Source of the DNA: Bordetella sp. LUAb4
GTDB lineage: Bacteria; Pseudomonadota; Gammaproteobacteria; Burkholderiales; Burkholderiaceae_B
Assembly (NCBI RefSeq): GCF_021325795.1
Contig: NZ_JAHPZX010000001.1
Location: 620,001 to 684,000 of the forward strand
Reading direction: 5' to 3'
Length of the DNA stretch: 64,000 nucleotides
The notes below the pieces were generated by a model, which had not been told where the DNA came from, made no database searches, and worked only from the letters and a program-made list of their open reading frames with translations. The position numbers and the translations under genes were made by a program. Position 1 is the stretch's first letter; each line of letters starts with the position of its first letter. Shown piece after piece: positions 10,345 through 20,094 of this stretch.

Positions 10345-11205
10345 ATGCCTATACCGCGTTTTTTCGTCGATCTGCCCTTGGTGGCCCACAGCCGCATCGC
10401 GCTTCCCGAAGCCGCCGCGCACCATGCCGTACGCGTGCTGCGCCTGCGCGATGGCGCGCCCCTGTGCCTGTTCAACGGCCAAGGCGGTGAATACACCGGG
10501 GTGCTGCATGTCGAAGGGCGTGCGGCTGCCGTCGAATTAGGCGCCTTCGATCCCCGTGAAGCCGAATTGGACGGCGCCATCACGCTGGTGCAGGGCCTGC
10601 CTTCCGGCGACAAGATGGACTGGATTATTGAAAAAGCAGTCGAACTGGGCGTGCACGCCATCGTGCCGATCGCCGCCCGGCGCAGCGTGCTGCAACTGAG
10701 CGGCGCGCGCCAGGACAAGCGCCTCACTCACTGGCGCCGCATCGCGCTGTCGGCCAGCGAACAGTGCGGACGCAACCGCCTGCTGCATGTGGCGGAGCCG
10801 GTCACGCTGGAACAGTGGCTGGCGCAGGCTTCGAACGGCACGTTGGATGGGTCGTTGAATGGCCCGTCGGCTGTCACGTCGAATGCTGCCGCGAATGGTT
10901 CGTCGAATGGTGCCGCGAATGAGGCGTCAGGGCGCGCGGCTAGCGCCATGCGTTTGCGCGTCCTGTGCCACCCGGAAGGCGGCCAGCCCTACACACAGGC
11001 CCTGGCGCAGGCCCAACGCGCCAGCGCCGGCCTGCGCGCGTTGGAGTTGCTGGTGGGGCCGGAAGGCGGCTGGGACGACACGGAACTGGCGGCAGCCCGC
11101 CGGGCGGGCGCACAGGCCGTCACTTTCGGCCCGCGCATCCTGCGCACGGAAACCGCCGGACTGGCCCTGACCGCCGCTGCCGCGGCTACGCTGGGCTGGA
11201 TATGA
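10345..11205 (+). CDS. rsmE: 16S rRNA m3U1498 methyltransferase RsmE
   Basis: It methylates N3 of U1498 in 16S rRNA of the assembled 30S subunit, using SAM. Length is 286 residues. The N-terminal PUA-like domain is about 1-75 and holds AHHAVRVLRLRDG. The SPOUT domain follows, with QGLPSGDKMDWIIEKAVELGV near 80-100 and the SAM-knot motifs LLVGPEGGWDDTELAAA and LGPRILRTETA-like near 235-275. Between them, around residues 165-200, lies a Ser/Asn/Gly/Ala insertion encoded by 12-bp periodic repeats, which most RsmE proteins lack. The ATG start follows the GGTCCT array. Monocistronic, as the next gene is on the other strand. Confidence 0.94.
   Translation: MPIPRFFVDLPLVAHSRIALPEAAAHHAVRVLRLRDGAPLCLFNGQGGEYTGVLHVEGRAAAVELGAFDPREAELDGAITLVQGLPSGDKMDWIIEKAVELGVHAIVPIAARRSVLQLSGARQDKRLTHWRRIALSASEQCGRNRLLHVAEPVTLEQWLAQASNGTLDGSLNGPSAVTSNAAANGSSNGAANEASGRAASAMRLRVLCHPEGGQPYTQALAQAQRASAGLRALELLVGPEGGWDDTELAAARRAGAQAVTFGPRILRTETAGLALTAAAAATLGWI
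10843..10926 (+). repeat. In-frame 12-bp periodic repeat inside rsmE
   Basis: Degenerate 12-bp units follow each other, best preserved as TCGAATGCTGCC (10879), GCGAATGGTTCG (10891), TCGAATGGTGCC (10903) and GCGAATGAGGCG (10915). Translation gives a Ser-Asn-Ala/Gly linker without changing frame. Confidence 0.75.
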
Positions 11206-11230
11206 AGCCAGGCTCAGTCTGAAACGGGCT

Positions 11231-11698
11231 TCAGGCGCTCTCGCCATAGGGGGCGGCGGCAACACCAGGCTCGGCCATCGGATGCGCCCCCGCATGCTCG
11301 ATCACGAAAGCGAACAGCCGGCCATTTTCGCGCGCGAATTCCGCCGCGTCGGCACAGACTGACTCGATACGGCCGGCGTCCTCTTCCAGCACCGGATCGC
11401 CCGAGTGCAATTTCTGCAGGCACAAGACCACCCCGACCTTCTGATCGAGCAGGGTGTCGCACAGGCAATCGTAGAGGGCGTCGAAATTGCCGCCGAAGTA
11501 CATGGGGAAGTCGACCGCCTTGGCGATGGCGCGCAAGACCGCGGAGCGGCTGCGGGCACGATCGCAATCGGCGACGAATATGGCGGCTCCCAAATCGCGG
11601 GCAGCAGTGGCCAGCACGGGCTGGTCCAGGGATGCGGGATCCAGAGCGCCACCGCGCTGCAATTGCCGCTGCAAGGCGGACTGACCGGAATTGGCCAT
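11231..11698 (-). CDS. Barstar-family protein
   Basis: A 155-residue cytosolic protein of the barstar (ribonuclease inhibitor) fold family. The diagnostic stretch is at about residues 55-85: SAVLRAIAKAVDFPMYFGGNFDALYDCL, with the usual FGGNFDAL helix start. A 45-residue N-terminal extension and an acidic C-terminus are additional. The ATG at 11698 has a near-perfect AGGAGGT upstream (11702-11709), which favours it over farther-upstream Met codons. No ribonuclease of the barnase type lies next to it, so it is an orphan, as often seen in proteobacteria. Whether it inhibits an endogenous or an incoming RNase is unknown. Confidence 0.8.
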   Translation of the reverse strand: MANSGQSALQRQLQRGGALDPASLDQPVLATAARDLGAAIFVADCDRARSRSAVLRAIAKAVDFPMYFGGNFDALYDCLCDTLLDQKVGVVLCLQKLHSGDPVLEEDAGRIESVCADAAEFARENGRLFAFVIEHAGAHPMAEPGVAAAPYGESA

Positions 11699-12063
11699 GC
11701 GGGGACCTCCTGCTAATGCTTTTTCACGCTGCATCGTATCGGCATATGCCGGCTCAATCAATCGTTCGCGCAATGTGTACGATTCGCGCACGACGGCGGC
11801 GGATCGGTACTGCGCAACACGCATCGGACAATACACTGAGTTCGGCAAAAAAACCAAGAGGCCTTGTCATCGAATGGTGACATTGCGTGGCAGGGCCGCA
11901 AGCATGACGGAACCGTGACGTTTGTTCCAGGCCGGAGGCGGGCCGTGATGGGCCGTGATGGGGCGTGATGGGGCCAAGCCAGGGCCGCGATGGAGCCATG
12001 GTGAGGCCGCCATGAGGTCGCATGCGGGCCGCACAGGACGCCCGCATACGAGTCTTGCTATGC
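11699..12063. other. Intergenic region with imperfect short repeats
   Basis: This 365-bp gap lies between the barstar-like gene and the 3' end of maeB. An A-rich segment (about 11845-11858) and the 10-bp repeats at 11941-11970 are the only structure seen. Frames read through it on the left side, but they lack support. It should contain the promoter for the leftward barstar-like gene and the end of the maeB transcript. Confidence 0.5.
11941..11970 (+). repeat. 10-bp tandem repeat GGCCGTGATG, three copies
   Basis: GGCCGTGATG at 11941 and 11951 and GGGCGTGATG at 11961 follow each other directly, with decaying copies (GGGGCCAAGCC, GGGCCGCGATGG) just after. The array is noncoding, 94 bp beyond the maeB stop codon. 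Confidence 0.85.
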
Positions 12064-14364
12064 TCAGACCGCCCTGGGCGCGCGGCTGTTGGCATCCACC
12101 ACGGTCAAGGCCGTCATGTTGACGATGCGACGCACGGTCGAACTCGACGTCAGGATATGCACGGCCGCATTGCCGCCCAGCAACAGCGGACCGACCGCGA
12201 CGTTGCCGCCGGCGGTGGTCTTGAGCAGGTTGTAGGCAATGTTGCCGGAATCGACGTTGGGGCAGACCAACAGATTGGCGATGCCCTTGAGCGTGGACGA
12301 CGGCAGGATGCGCATGCGCAATTCTTCATCCAACGCGCAATCGCCGTGCATTTCGCCATCGACTTCCAGGTCCGGCGCCTGCTCGCGAATCAGGCGCAGC
12401 GCTTCGCGCATCTTCGCGCCGGACGAAGAACTGCCCGAACCGAAATTCGATCGCGACAGCAGCGCCACCTTGGGTGCCAGGTTCATGCGATCCATCTCGG
12501 CGGCGGCGGCGATGGTGTATTCAGCAATCTGTTCGGCGGTCGGTTCGTCGTTGATATGCGTATCCACCAGCACCACGGTGCGTTCGGCCAGCAACAGGAT
12601 GCTCATGGCCGCATAGGTCTTGGCGCCGGGCTTCTTGCCGATGACCTCGTCGACCAGGCGCAGATGGTCGGCATACGCGCCCACCGTGCCGCAGATCATG
12701 CCGTCGGCATCGCCCAGGTGGACCATCATCGCGCCAATCAACGTCAGGCGGCGGCGCATTTCCACGCGCGCCATTTCCTTGGTGATGCCGCGCCGGTTCA
12801 TCAGGTCCCAGTACGTCGTCCAGTAGCGATGGAAGCGTTCGTCGTATTCGGGATTGGTGACTTCGACATCCTGGCCCAGGCGCAGGCGCAGGCCCAGCTT
12901 TTCGATGCGCGCGGCCAGCACGGCCGGCCGGCCCACCAGGATGGGACGGGCCAGGCCTTCATCGACCACCACCTGAACCGCGCGCAATACGCGTTCATCT
13001 TCGCCTTCGGAGAAGACGATGCGAACCTTGCCGCCGTCACGCACGTACTGCTTGGCCGCCGCGAACTGCGGCTTCATGAAGGCGCCGGAGTGATACACGA
13101 ACTGCTGCAGTTGGGCGACATAGGCGTCCATATCCGTCAGCGGGCGGGTAGCCACGCCTTCTTCCATGGCGGCCTTGGCCACGGCCGGCGCGATGCGCAC
13201 GATCAGGCGTGGATCGAAAGGCTTGGGAATGAAGTACTCGGGGCCGAAGCACAGATCGTAGGTGCCGTAGGCCGCGGCCACGACCTCACTCTGTTCTTCC
13301 TGCGCCAAGGCAGCGATGGCCCGCACCGCCGCCGTTTCCATGCCGCGTGTGATGGTGGTGGCGCCCACGTCCAGCGCACCGCGGAAGATGTACGGGAAGC
13401 ACAGTACGTTGTTGACCTGGTTCGGGTAGTCCGAACGGCCCGTGGCCATGACGGCGTCGTCGCGCACGCTCTTGACCACTTCCGGCAGCACTTCCGGCGT
13501 CGGGTTGGCCAGGGCCAGGATCAGCGGACGGGCCGCCATCTTGGCGACCATCTCGGCCTTGAGCACGCCACCGGCCGACAGCCCCAGGAACACGTCGGCG
13601 CCTTCGATGACTTCCGTCAGCTTGCGCAGGTCGGTCTTGCGGGCGAAGCGCTCCTTGTCCGGGTCCATCAGCTCGACACGGCCTTCGTAGACCACGCCTT
13701 CGATGTCGGTGACCCAGATGTTTTCCAGCGGCAGACCCAGGTCCACCATCAGGTCCAGACAGGCCAGCGCAGCCGCGCCGGCGCCGGAGGCCACGACCTT
13801 GACCTTGTCGATGTCCTTGCCGACCACCTTCAAGCCGTTGATGAACGCGGCGCAGACGGTGATGGCGGTGCCATGCTGGTCGTCATGGAAGACCGGGATC
13901 TTCATGCGCTCGCGCAGCTTGCGCTCGACGGTGAAGCACTCGGGCGCCTTGATGTCTTCCAGGTTGATGCCGCCGAAAGTGGCTTCCAGGCCGGCGATGA
14001 TGGTGACCAGCTTGTCCGGATCGGTTTCGTTGATCTCGATGTCGAAGACGTCGATGCCGGCGAATTTCTTGAACAGCACCGCCTTGCCTTCCATCACCGG
14101 CTTGGAGGCCAGCGCGCCGATATTGCCCAGGCCCAGCACGGCCGTGCCGTTGGTGATGACGCCCACCAGATTGCCGCGGCTGGTGTAACGCACGGCATTG
14201 ACGGGGTCGGCGACGATTTCCTCACAGGCCGCGGCCACGCCGGGCGTGTACGCCAAGGCCAGATCGCGCTGGTTGGTCAGTTGTTTGGTGGGCGTGACCG
14301 AAATTTTGCCGGGGCGGCCCTGCTCGTGATATTCGAGCGCGGCCTTGCGTAGATTGGCGTCCAT
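12064..14364 (-). CDS. maeB: NADP-dependent malic enzyme with phosphotransacetylase-like domain
   Basis: It decarboxylates malate to pyruvate with reduction of NADP. The length, 766 residues, is that of the MaeB hybrid family. The N-terminal malic-enzyme part (about 1-430) contains [25 protein letters not shown] and the Rossmann stretch [17 protein letters not shown]. The C-terminal third (about 440-766) is a phosphate-acetyltransferase-like domain, regulatory rather than catalytic in studied members. The ATG at 14364 ([16 protein letters not shown]) is preferred over a Met 21 codons earlier because the family begins here. It is transcribed alone. It probably supplies NADPH and pyruvate during growth on organic acids, fitting the gluconeogenic lifestyle. 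Confidence 0.96.
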   Translation of the reverse strand: MDANLRKAALEYHEQGRPGKISVTPTKQLTNQRDLALAYTPGVAAACEEIVADPVNAVRYTSRGNLVGVITNGTAVLGLGNIGALASKPVMEGKAVLFKKFAGIDVFDIEINETDPDKLVTIIAGLEATFGGINLEDIKAPECFTVERKLRERMKIPVFHDDQHGTAITVCAAFINGLKVVGKDIDKVKVVASGAGAAALACLDLMVDLGLPLENIWVTDIEGVVYEGRVELMDPDKERFARKTDLRKLTEVIEGADVFLGLSAGGVLKAEMVAKMAARPLILALANPTPEVLPEVVKSVRDDAVMATGRSDYPNQVNNVLCFPYIFRGALDVGATTITRGMETAAVRAIAALAQEEQSEVVAAAYGTYDLCFGPEYFIPKPFDPRLIVRIAPAVAKAAMEEGVATRPLTDMDAYVAQLQQFVYHSGAFMKPQFAAAKQYVRDGGKVRIVFSEGEDERVLRAVQVVVDEGLARPILVGRPAVLAARIEKLGLRLRLGQDVEVTNPEYDERFHRYWTTYWDLMNRRGITKEMARVEMRRRLTLIGAMMVHLGDADGMICGTVGAYADHLRLVDEVIGKKPGAKTYAAMSILLLAERTVVLVDTHINDEPTAEQIAEYTIAAAAEMDRMNLAPKVALLSRSNFGSGSSSSGAKMREALRLIREQAPDLEVDGEMHGDCALDEELRMRILPSSTLKGIANLLVCPNVDSGNIAYNLLKTTAGGNVAVGPLLLGGNAAVHILTSSSTVRRIVNMTALTVVDANSRAPRAV

Positions 14365-14465
14365 GATCGCTTCAAGGGTGGAAAAACTGGCAGCAATGTT
14401 ACTCCCTGCCGTCGGAATTCCGCTCAAAGTGTGTCAAAGCCAGCGCTCCACCGGCCGCCAACGCG

Positions 14466-15527
14466 TTACGGTAGCGGCGCCTCCGGATACAGCCCGGCAG
14501 GGTCGAACGCATCCTTGATATTGGCATCCAGCGCACGCGCTTGGGCGGCGTAGGGTACGGACTCGGCGGAAACCATATCGGCCACGCCAGCCTGACCACC
14601 GCTGTCGGACGGCGTGACGGCTTGCAGCACCACGCTGTCCACCCAGGCCAGGGCGCCCTCGTGCCCCGCCAGCAGGCCGGCGAGGTTGGCTTCGGCCGGT
14701 GCCGGTGGCGTCAACGCATCCAGGCGGTAACGGGCCGGCCATGCCGCCTGGGCTCGGCACCAGGCCGCGCCGGCGCGCGTGGACAAGGTATACAAGGCGG
14801 GAATCAGCGCCTGCCCCGTGCCGCTGCGCAAGGGCACGCCACCACTGGCCCCGAACGGCCCCAGGGTCTCCAGCGCGCCGTCGGCCAGCATCACGTCCAC
14901 GCTGACCAGGCCGGGCGGACATGCCAGGCCCGGGCTTACGGCCACATGCTCACGGCCGGCCAGCCAGGCAGCCACCGTCAGCCCGGCCGGCAGCCCCGCG
15001 AACTGCGTGAGCCCCGCTTGTGCCAGCGTCGCCATCGTCACGCCTGGCGCCGCGCGGAATCGAAGTCCAGGCCCCTGGCCGGCATGCGCATATTGGACAC
15101 CCAAGGTCGACGAGGGAAGGCCATCGTCCAGGCAACGCAAGGTATTCAATGACCGCGGATCCACCCAAAGGCAAGGACACCCAGGCGCCGCTGCGCGCGT
15201 GCCCGCCAGGGCCATCGCCACGCCGTACTCGGCGCACAGCTCGCGTGCCACGCGTACGTCGACGAGCGACAGCGGCCGCAAGCAAGCCGCGGTGGAGGAG
15301 GCCGCCATCGGCACGGCCGTCCCAGCCGCGCCGCCCGTCGTCAGAGCGGCGGCCGCGGATGCATGCGCCGCAGCAGTTGCCTGGGCCGCCCGGGATCCCG
15401 TGGCCGAATCCCCATCCAGCACCTGCAGTTCCCCCTCGCAGCCACGACGCAACCGTCGTAAAAAAGCCGCCCATGGCGTCTCGGGCGGACGCCTTCCCAA
15501 TAAAAATGCGCGGCGAGTGGTCTCCAT
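14466..15527 (-). CDS. Degenerate GlcE-like FAD-binding protein
   Basis: The product is 353 residues and resembles the GlcE subunit of glycolate oxidase only weakly. The best parts are a central RFRAAPGVTMATLAQAG/FAGLPAGLTVAAWLAG segment in the place of the FAD-binding domain, and the C-terminal KDAFDPAGLYPEAPLP, typical of the vanillyl-alcohol-oxidase superfamily. The Gly-rich FAD loop is weakly conserved. The N-terminus METTRRAFLLGRR looks like a basic leader, followed by an Ala/Thr-rich stretch. No glcD or glcF partner is adjacent. The start at 15527 faces away from the aminotransferase gene. FAD binding and enzyme activity are uncertain. Confidence 0.6.
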   Translation of the reverse strand: METTRRAFLLGRRPPETPWAAFLRRLRRGCEGELQVLDGDSATGSRAAQATAAAHASAAAALTTGGAAGTAVPMAASSTAACLRPLSLVDVRVARELCAEYGVAMALAGTRAAAPGCPCLWVDPRSLNTLRCLDDGLPSSTLGVQYAHAGQGPGLRFRAAPGVTMATLAQAGLTQFAGLPAGLTVAAWLAGREHVAVSPGLACPPGLVSVDVMLADGALETLGPFGASGGVPLRSGTGQALIPALYTLSTRAGAAWCRAQAAWPARYRLDALTPPAPAEANLAGLLAGHEGALAWVDSVVLQAVTPSDSGGQAGVADMVSAESVPYAAQARALDANIKDAFDPAGLYPEAPLP

Positions 15528-15744
15528 AAGACTACAATTCCTCTTTTGGCCTAGCCGTAGACGATTTTTTTCCGCTAACGCGGATTTTTGATTTTCTATT
15601 CCCGCGCGGCCACGAAAAATCCGCCCGGCTTCCCGCTGCCGCCCAGCTCCCATGGCAGTACGGTCTTTCATTGTGCCCACGGCGTCCCGGACGCATCAAT
15701 GCCCCGGCGCCCCCCTGCCCTAACGCTTTCGTCTCGAGAACACC

Positions 15745-16923
15745 ATGCCCCGCCTTGCCACCCGCACTCAGGAATTCCTGACTTTCCAAGTCGTCGAATT
15801 GTTCAAGCAGGCGCAAGCGCTGCAGGCGGCGGGCCACGACATCATCAGCCTGGGCATCGGCGAACCGGACTTTACCGCGCCGCCCCAGGTGGTGGAAGCG
15901 CTGGAACGCGCCGCCCGCGCCGGCCTCAGCGGCTACACCGCACCGGCCGGCGTGTCGGCCCTGCGCGAAGCCATCGCCCACTATTACGAAACGGAATTCG
16001 GGGCTCGCGTCGATCCTTCGCGCGTCATCGTGACCAATGGCGCCTCGGGCGCCCTGGCCCTGGCCTGCGCGGCGCTGGTCAACCCGGGAGCCGGGGTGAT
16101 GATGCCCGATCCCTCCTACCCGGCCAACAGCAATTTCGTCCTGGCCAGCGGCGGCCGGCCGCAATTGGTGCCCAGCACCGCGGCCAAGCGCTACCAGTTG
16201 TCGGCGCAGGACGTGCGCGAGAATTGGGCGGCCCATACCCAAGGCGTGCTGATCGCCTCGCCCAGCAATCCCACCGGCACCTCGGTGGCGCCGGCCGAAC
16301 TGGCTGAATTGCTGCGCGAAGTGCGCGAGCGCGACGGCTTCACCTTGATGGACGAAATCTACCTGGGGCTGTCCTACGAGCAGGCACCACGCTCGGCACT
16401 GACCCTGGACGACGACGTCATCGTCATCAACAGCTTCTCCAAGTACTTCACCATGACGGGCTGGCGCCTGGGCTGGCTGGTGGTCCCGCAGAACATGGTG
16501 AGCGTCGTGGAAAAAATGGCCGCCAGCCTGCACATCTGCGCGCCGACCCTGGCGCAACACGCGGCACTGGCCTGCTTCCTGCCCGACACGCTCAAGATCT
16601 ACCAGCAACGGCGCGAGGCCTTCCGCCAGCGCCGCGACTTCCTGCTGCAGGCTTTCGACGGCATGGGTCTGTCGGTACCGGTCAAGCCGGACGGCGCCTT
16701 CTACATCTATGCGGATCTGTCGGACTTGGGCCTGGACAGCGCGACGTTCTCGCACCGCCTGCTGCACGAAACCGGCGTGGCGGCCGTTCCGGGCCTGGAT
16801 TTCGGCCCGGCCCACGGGCACCACACCATGCGCTTCGCTTACACCACCGGCCTGGACCGTCTGGAAGAAGCAGCCACGCGCATAGCCACGTTCCTGGAAA
16901 CGCTGCGCGAACCGGCCCTTTGA
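15745..16923 (+). CDS. Class I/II pyridoxal-phosphate aminotransferase
   Basis: A cytosolic PLP aminotransferase of 392 residues, fold type I. Motifs in order: SLGIGEPDFTAPP near 36-48, GYTAPAGVSALREAIA near 68-83, the Asn-Pro motif SPSNPTGTSV near 172-181, and the PLP lysine K233 in NSFSKYFTMTGWRLGW. The C-terminal DGAFYIYADLS and VPGLDFG segments complete the fold. Substrate cannot be read; aspartate/tyrosine-type or a broad amino-acid specificity is likely. It starts at ATG 15745 and stands alone, divergent from the GlcE-like gene across about 217 bp. Confidence 0.92.
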   Translation: MPRLATRTQEFLTFQVVELFKQAQALQAAGHDIISLGIGEPDFTAPPQVVEALERAARAGLSGYTAPAGVSALREAIAHYYETEFGARVDPSRVIVTNGASGALALACAALVNPGAGVMMPDPSYPANSNFVLASGGRPQLVPSTAAKRYQLSAQDVRENWAAHTQGVLIASPSNPTGTSVAPAELAELLREVRERDGFTLMDEIYLGLSYEQAPRSALTLDDDVIVINSFSKYFTMTGWRLGWLVVPQNMVSVVEKMAASLHICAPTLAQHAALACFLPDTLKIYQQRREAFRQRRDFLLQAFDGMGLSVPVKPDGAFYIYADLSDLGLDSATFSHRLLHETGVAAVPGLDFGPAHGHHTMRFAYTTGLDRLEEAATRIATFLETLREPAL

Positions 16924-16949
16924 ACGGCGCCTGCCGGGCCAGGGCCCGC

Positions 16950-17792
16950 TCAGTCGCGTGCCAGCGGGATGCCGGAAGACACCGCCAGGCGGCGGCGCTC
17001 GGCCAGCACCTTGTCGCCGTAGCCGCCATCATTGGGACCGCTGGCGCCCACGTAGCAGGCCAGGCCACCCGACACCGAACCGCGGCGGTTGATGCAATCC
17101 TTGAGAATGCCAGCGCCGACACGGATGTTGGCCACCGGATCCAGCGCGCCATTCTTGGTGCCCAAGGTATCGAACTTGGACCGGTGCACGCTGGTCATGA
17201 CCTGCATCAGTCCCTGCGCGCCAACGCTGCTTTCCGCGAACGGGTTGTAGCGCGACTCGATGGCGATGACCGCCAGCAGCAGCAAAGGATCGACCTTCAG
17301 GTCGCGCCCCACCTTGTACGAGGTATTGACCAGCACGCCGGTAGCGTCATAGGCCACCTTGTACTTACGCGAAATGTAATTTCGCAGGGCTTCGAGCTGG
17401 GCATTGTTGGCCGTAACGTCCGGACGCGGCCGCACGGCCGCCGGCGGATGGGGCAACGGCGTCAGATATCCCGTGGCATTGCTGGCAGGGGTATCGGGCA
17501 CGACCAAGGCCACCGCGGCCCCGGTATCGGCGTCCAGGTCGCCGGCAAGCAGGCCGTCCTGGTCCGAAGACACATTGGACGGAACGGAAGTTGGCGCAAG
17601 CGCCGTCAGCAAGGCTTTGTGTACCTGCAAAGCCTGGTCACGCAGACCAGGCAAGGCGAATCCCATGCTTACCGTCACAATGACCGCGATGCCCAGGTAA
17701 ACCGAGCAAATACGCAGCCATTCGGCAAGATAGCGGTGCACTCCTTGGGCCAAATGCCGAAACACGACACTGGCAGCTGACGCATCGGGCAT
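16950..17792 (-). CDS. Membrane-anchored lytic transglycosylase (SLT domain)
   Basis: It cleaves peptidoglycan glycan strands to 1,6-anhydro products in the periplasm. Length is 280 residues. A single TM or uncleaved signal anchor lies at about 28-48, then a linker of about 75 residues. The SLT domain begins near 130, with catalytic Glu179 in AVIAIESRYNPFAES followed by GAQGLMQVM. The C-terminal part holds NIRVGAGILKDCI and a conserved YVGASGPNDGGYG-like end. The ATG at 17792 has AGGAGG seven bases upstream. It is divergent from ubiD over 132 bp. Related membrane SLT proteins occur in Bordetella; a specific cell-wall role is not evident. Confidence 0.9.
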   Translation of the reverse strand: MPDASAASVVFRHLAQGVHRYLAEWLRICSVYLGIAVIVTVSMGFALPGLRDQALQVHKALLTALAPTSVPSNVSSDQDGLLAGDLDADTGAAVALVVPDTPASNATGYLTPLPHPPAAVRPRPDVTANNAQLEALRNYISRKYKVAYDATGVLVNTSYKVGRDLKVDPLLLLAVIAIESRYNPFAESSVGAQGLMQVMTSVHRSKFDTLGTKNGALDPVANIRVGAGILKDCINRRGSVSGGLACYVGASGPNDGGYGDKVLAERRRLAVSSGIPLARD

Positions 17793-17924
17793 GGTGACCT
17801 CCTGCGTGATTGGAAAGGGAGGGATGTTAACCTTTATCGCCAGCCGCGTATGTAACCAAGCCTCTAATAGGTTTGCAACTTTGCGCAACTTAAGCTAACT
17901 CTCCTTCATCTTCCAGAGATTGCA

Positions 17925-19469
17925 TTGAAATACCGCGACCTTAGAGACTTCATCGCCCAACTCGAATCACGCGGCGACCTGAAACGTATCCAGACGGCGG
18001 TCTCGACGCGCCTGGAGATGACGGAAATCGGCGACCGCGTGCTGCGTGCCGGCGGCCCCGCGCTGCTGTTCGAAAACGCCCAGCACGAGGGCAAGCCCGC
18101 CGCAATGCCAGTGCTGACCAATCTGTTTGGTACCCCCCAGCGCGTCGCCTGGGGCATGGGCGCGGCCAATGTCGGCGCCTTGCGCGACACTGGCGAATTG
18201 CTGGCCTCGCTGCGCGAGCCGGAAGCACCCAAGGGATTGCGCGACGCCTTCGCCAAGGTGTCCATGCTGAAGTCGGCGCTGTGGGACATGAGTCCGAAGA
18301 CGGTGCGTGGCGCCGCTTGCCAGGAAGTCGTGCTGGAAGGCGATGACGTCGACCTGGCGCGCCTGCCGCTGCAGGCCTGCTGGCCCGGCGACGTGGCGCC
18401 GCTACTGACGTGGGGCCTGGTGATCACGCGCGGTCCCAACGCCAAGCGCCAGAACCTGGGCATCTACCGCCAGCAGCCCATCGGGCGTAATAAATTGATC
18501 ATGCGCTGGCTGTCGCACCGCGGCGGCGCGCTGGACTTCCGCGATCATGCCCAGGCCTACCCTGGCCAGCCTTTCCCCATCGCGGTGGCGCTGGGTGCCG
18601 ACCCGGCCACCATCCTGGGCGCGGTGACGCCGGTGCCGGACACGCTGTCCGAATACCAGTTCGCCGGTTTGCTGCGCGGGTCGCGCACCGAAGTCACGCA
18701 GGCGCTGGGCAGCAAGCTGTCCGTGCCGGCCTATGCCGAAATCGTGCTGGAAGGCCATCTGTTGCCGTCCACCGATGCGCGCGCGGTAGCGCCGGTGGTG
18801 CCCGAGGGCGTCAATCCGCCGCCGGATACCGGCTACGAGATGGCGCTGGAAGGTCCGTATGGCGACCACACCGGGTATTACAACGAACGCGACTGGTTCC
18901 CGGTGTTCACCGTCGACCGCATCACCATGCGGCGCAATCCCATCTATCACTCGACCTATACCGGCAAACCGCCCGATGAGCCGGCGGTGCTGGGCGTGGC
19001 GCTGAATGAAGTGTTCGTACCCCTGCTGCGGCGCCAGTTGCCGGAGATCGTCGATTTCTACCTGCCGCCGGAAGGCTGCAGCTACCGCTTGGCGGTGGTG
19101 TCCATCCGCAAACAGTACCCGGGCCATGCCAAGCGGGTCATGTTCGGGCTATGGAGCATCCTGCGGCAATTCATGTACACCAAGTTCATCGTGGTGGTGG
19201 ACGAGGACATCGATCCGCGCGACTGGAAGGAAGTGGTGTGGGCGATGACCACCCGCATGGATCCCGTGCGCGACACCACGCTGGTGGAACACACACCCAT
19301 CGACTATCTGGACTTCGCCTCGCCGGTGTCCGGCCTGGGCGGCAAGATGGGGCTGGACGCCACCAATAAATGGCCGGGAGAAACCCAGCGCGAATGGGGC
19401 ACGCCCATCGTCATGGACCAGGCGGTCAAGGACCGAGTCGATCAGATCTGGGGGGAATTGGGGCTGTAG
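17925..19469 (+). CDS. ubiD: 3-octaprenyl-4-hydroxybenzoate carboxy-lyase UbiD
   Basis: It decarboxylates octaprenyl-4-hydroxybenzoate in ubiquinone synthesis, using prenylated FMN made by UbiX. Length is 514 residues, close to the usual 490-500. The sequence matches the family from [22 protein letters not shown] to the C-terminal MGLDATNKW. The segment [26 protein letters not shown] near 180-205 holds the FMN and metal contacts, and the E-x-x-E region near 280-300 is intact ([16 protein letters not shown]). It starts with TTG at 17925; no better start exists. No ubiX is nearby in the window. Confidence 0.96.
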   Translation: MKYRDLRDFIAQLESRGDLKRIQTAVSTRLEMTEIGDRVLRAGGPALLFENAQHEGKPAAMPVLTNLFGTPQRVAWGMGAANVGALRDTGELLASLREPEAPKGLRDAFAKVSMLKSALWDMSPKTVRGAACQEVVLEGDDVDLARLPLQACWPGDVAPLLTWGLVITRGPNAKRQNLGIYRQQPIGRNKLIMRWLSHRGGALDFRDHAQAYPGQPFPIAVALGADPATILGAVTPVPDTLSEYQFAGLLRGSRTEVTQALGSKLSVPAYAEIVLEGHLLPSTDARAVAPVVPEGVNPPPDTGYEMALEGPYGDHTGYYNERDWFPVFTVDRITMRRNPIYHSTYTGKPPDEPAVLGVALNEVFVPLLRRQLPEIVDFYLPPEGCSYRLAVVSIRKQYPGHAKRVMFGLWSILRQFMYTKFIVVVDEDIDPRDWKEVVWAMTTRMDPVRDTTLVEHTPIDYLDFASPVSGLGGKMGLDATNKWPGETQREWGTPIVMDQAVKDRVDQIWGELGL

Positions 19470-19626
19470 GTCGCCCCCAAGTCGGGACGGGGACGGGGAC
19501 GGGACGGCGCATAGCCGGGTGGATTCGGCGCGGATTTGTTGCGGATTCGGCGCGGGTTTCGTCCCCGCCTGCTTGCCGGGGACGTGAGTTCCCCCAAGGA
19601 AAGTCCAATGGGGACAGGATTTTCAA

Positions 19627-19645
19627 GGGTTTTTATAAAAAACCC
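19627..19645. terminator. Weak A/T-rich hairpin between convergent genes
   Basis: GGGTTTTT (19627-19634) and AAAAACCC (19638-19645) pair across a three-base loop, with T's inside the left arm and A's inside the right. It lies between the ends of ubiD and the YqjK-like gene and could serve both transcripts, but the stem is mostly A/T. A 13-nt direct repeat GGATTCGGCGCGG (19521 and 19543) and G-rich runs lie just upstream. Confidence 0.35.
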
Positions 19646-19688
19646 ATTCTTTGCTCAAAAGCCTTGGGCAGGAACGCGTGTCGCCCGC

Positions 19689-20081
19689 TCAGCGGACATG
19701 GCCGTCGCTATCCTGCTTTTCGCGCCACACACGCAGCGCCTGCCAGCCGACCAGGGCCCCAGCGGCCAGTTTGAGCAGCTTGGATTTCTTATTGCCCTTC
19801 AAGAACAGCGCGGACACGCTGGACAGGACCATGGGATAACGCCGCAACAGCGTGAACGCCTGCATCGCGATCTTGCTGCTGCCCCCGCCGCCTGGCCCAC
19901 CACCGCCAACCAGTCCTTGCAGGCTGCTGGGCAAGACGCTACGCATCAAGTGCGTGGGTGACAAGGCCACACCGGCTTCGGCCAGGTTATGCAGCAGTGC
20001 TTCGCGTTCGACAGCCGCCTTGGCGCGCAACAGTTCCATACGGACGGCGCGATCGATGGCGGGCGACAGTTTCTTGCTCAT
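19689..20081 (-). CDS. YqjK-like protein, third gene of YqjD/YqjE/YqjK triad
   Basis: A 130-residue basic protein. The N-terminal half is helical (KLSPAIDRAVRMELLRAKAAVERE). A Gly-rich hinge follows near residue 60 (GGGGPGGGGSSK), and a C-terminal hydrophobic helix near 85-115 (MVLSSVSALFLKG, KLLKLAAGALVGWQAL) may touch the membrane. Position and order after the DUF883 and YqjE-type genes match the yqjD-yqjE-yqjK arrangement of Escherichia, which is the basis for the name. Direct similarity is modest. It starts at 20081, 13 bp after yqjE stops, so they are cotranscribed. Confidence 0.6.
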   Translation of the reverse strand: MSKKLSPAIDRAVRMELLRAKAAVEREALLHNLAEAGVALSPTHLMRSVLPSSLQGLVGGGGPGGGGSSKIAMQAFTLLRRYPMVLSSVSALFLKGNKKSKLLKLAAGALVGWQALRVWREKQDSDGHVR

Positions 20082-20094
20082 CTCAGCCCCCGTT

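Noticed and set aside
10147-10509. Minus-strand frame with Gly-Pro dipeptide repeats across the hexamer array
   Set aside because: It only translates the GGTCCT repeat and overlaps rsmE; there is no start support.
12022-14352. 776-residue plus-strand frame antisense to maeB
   Set aside because: Composition is the His/Gln/Arg-rich antisense type and maeB is complete on the other strand.
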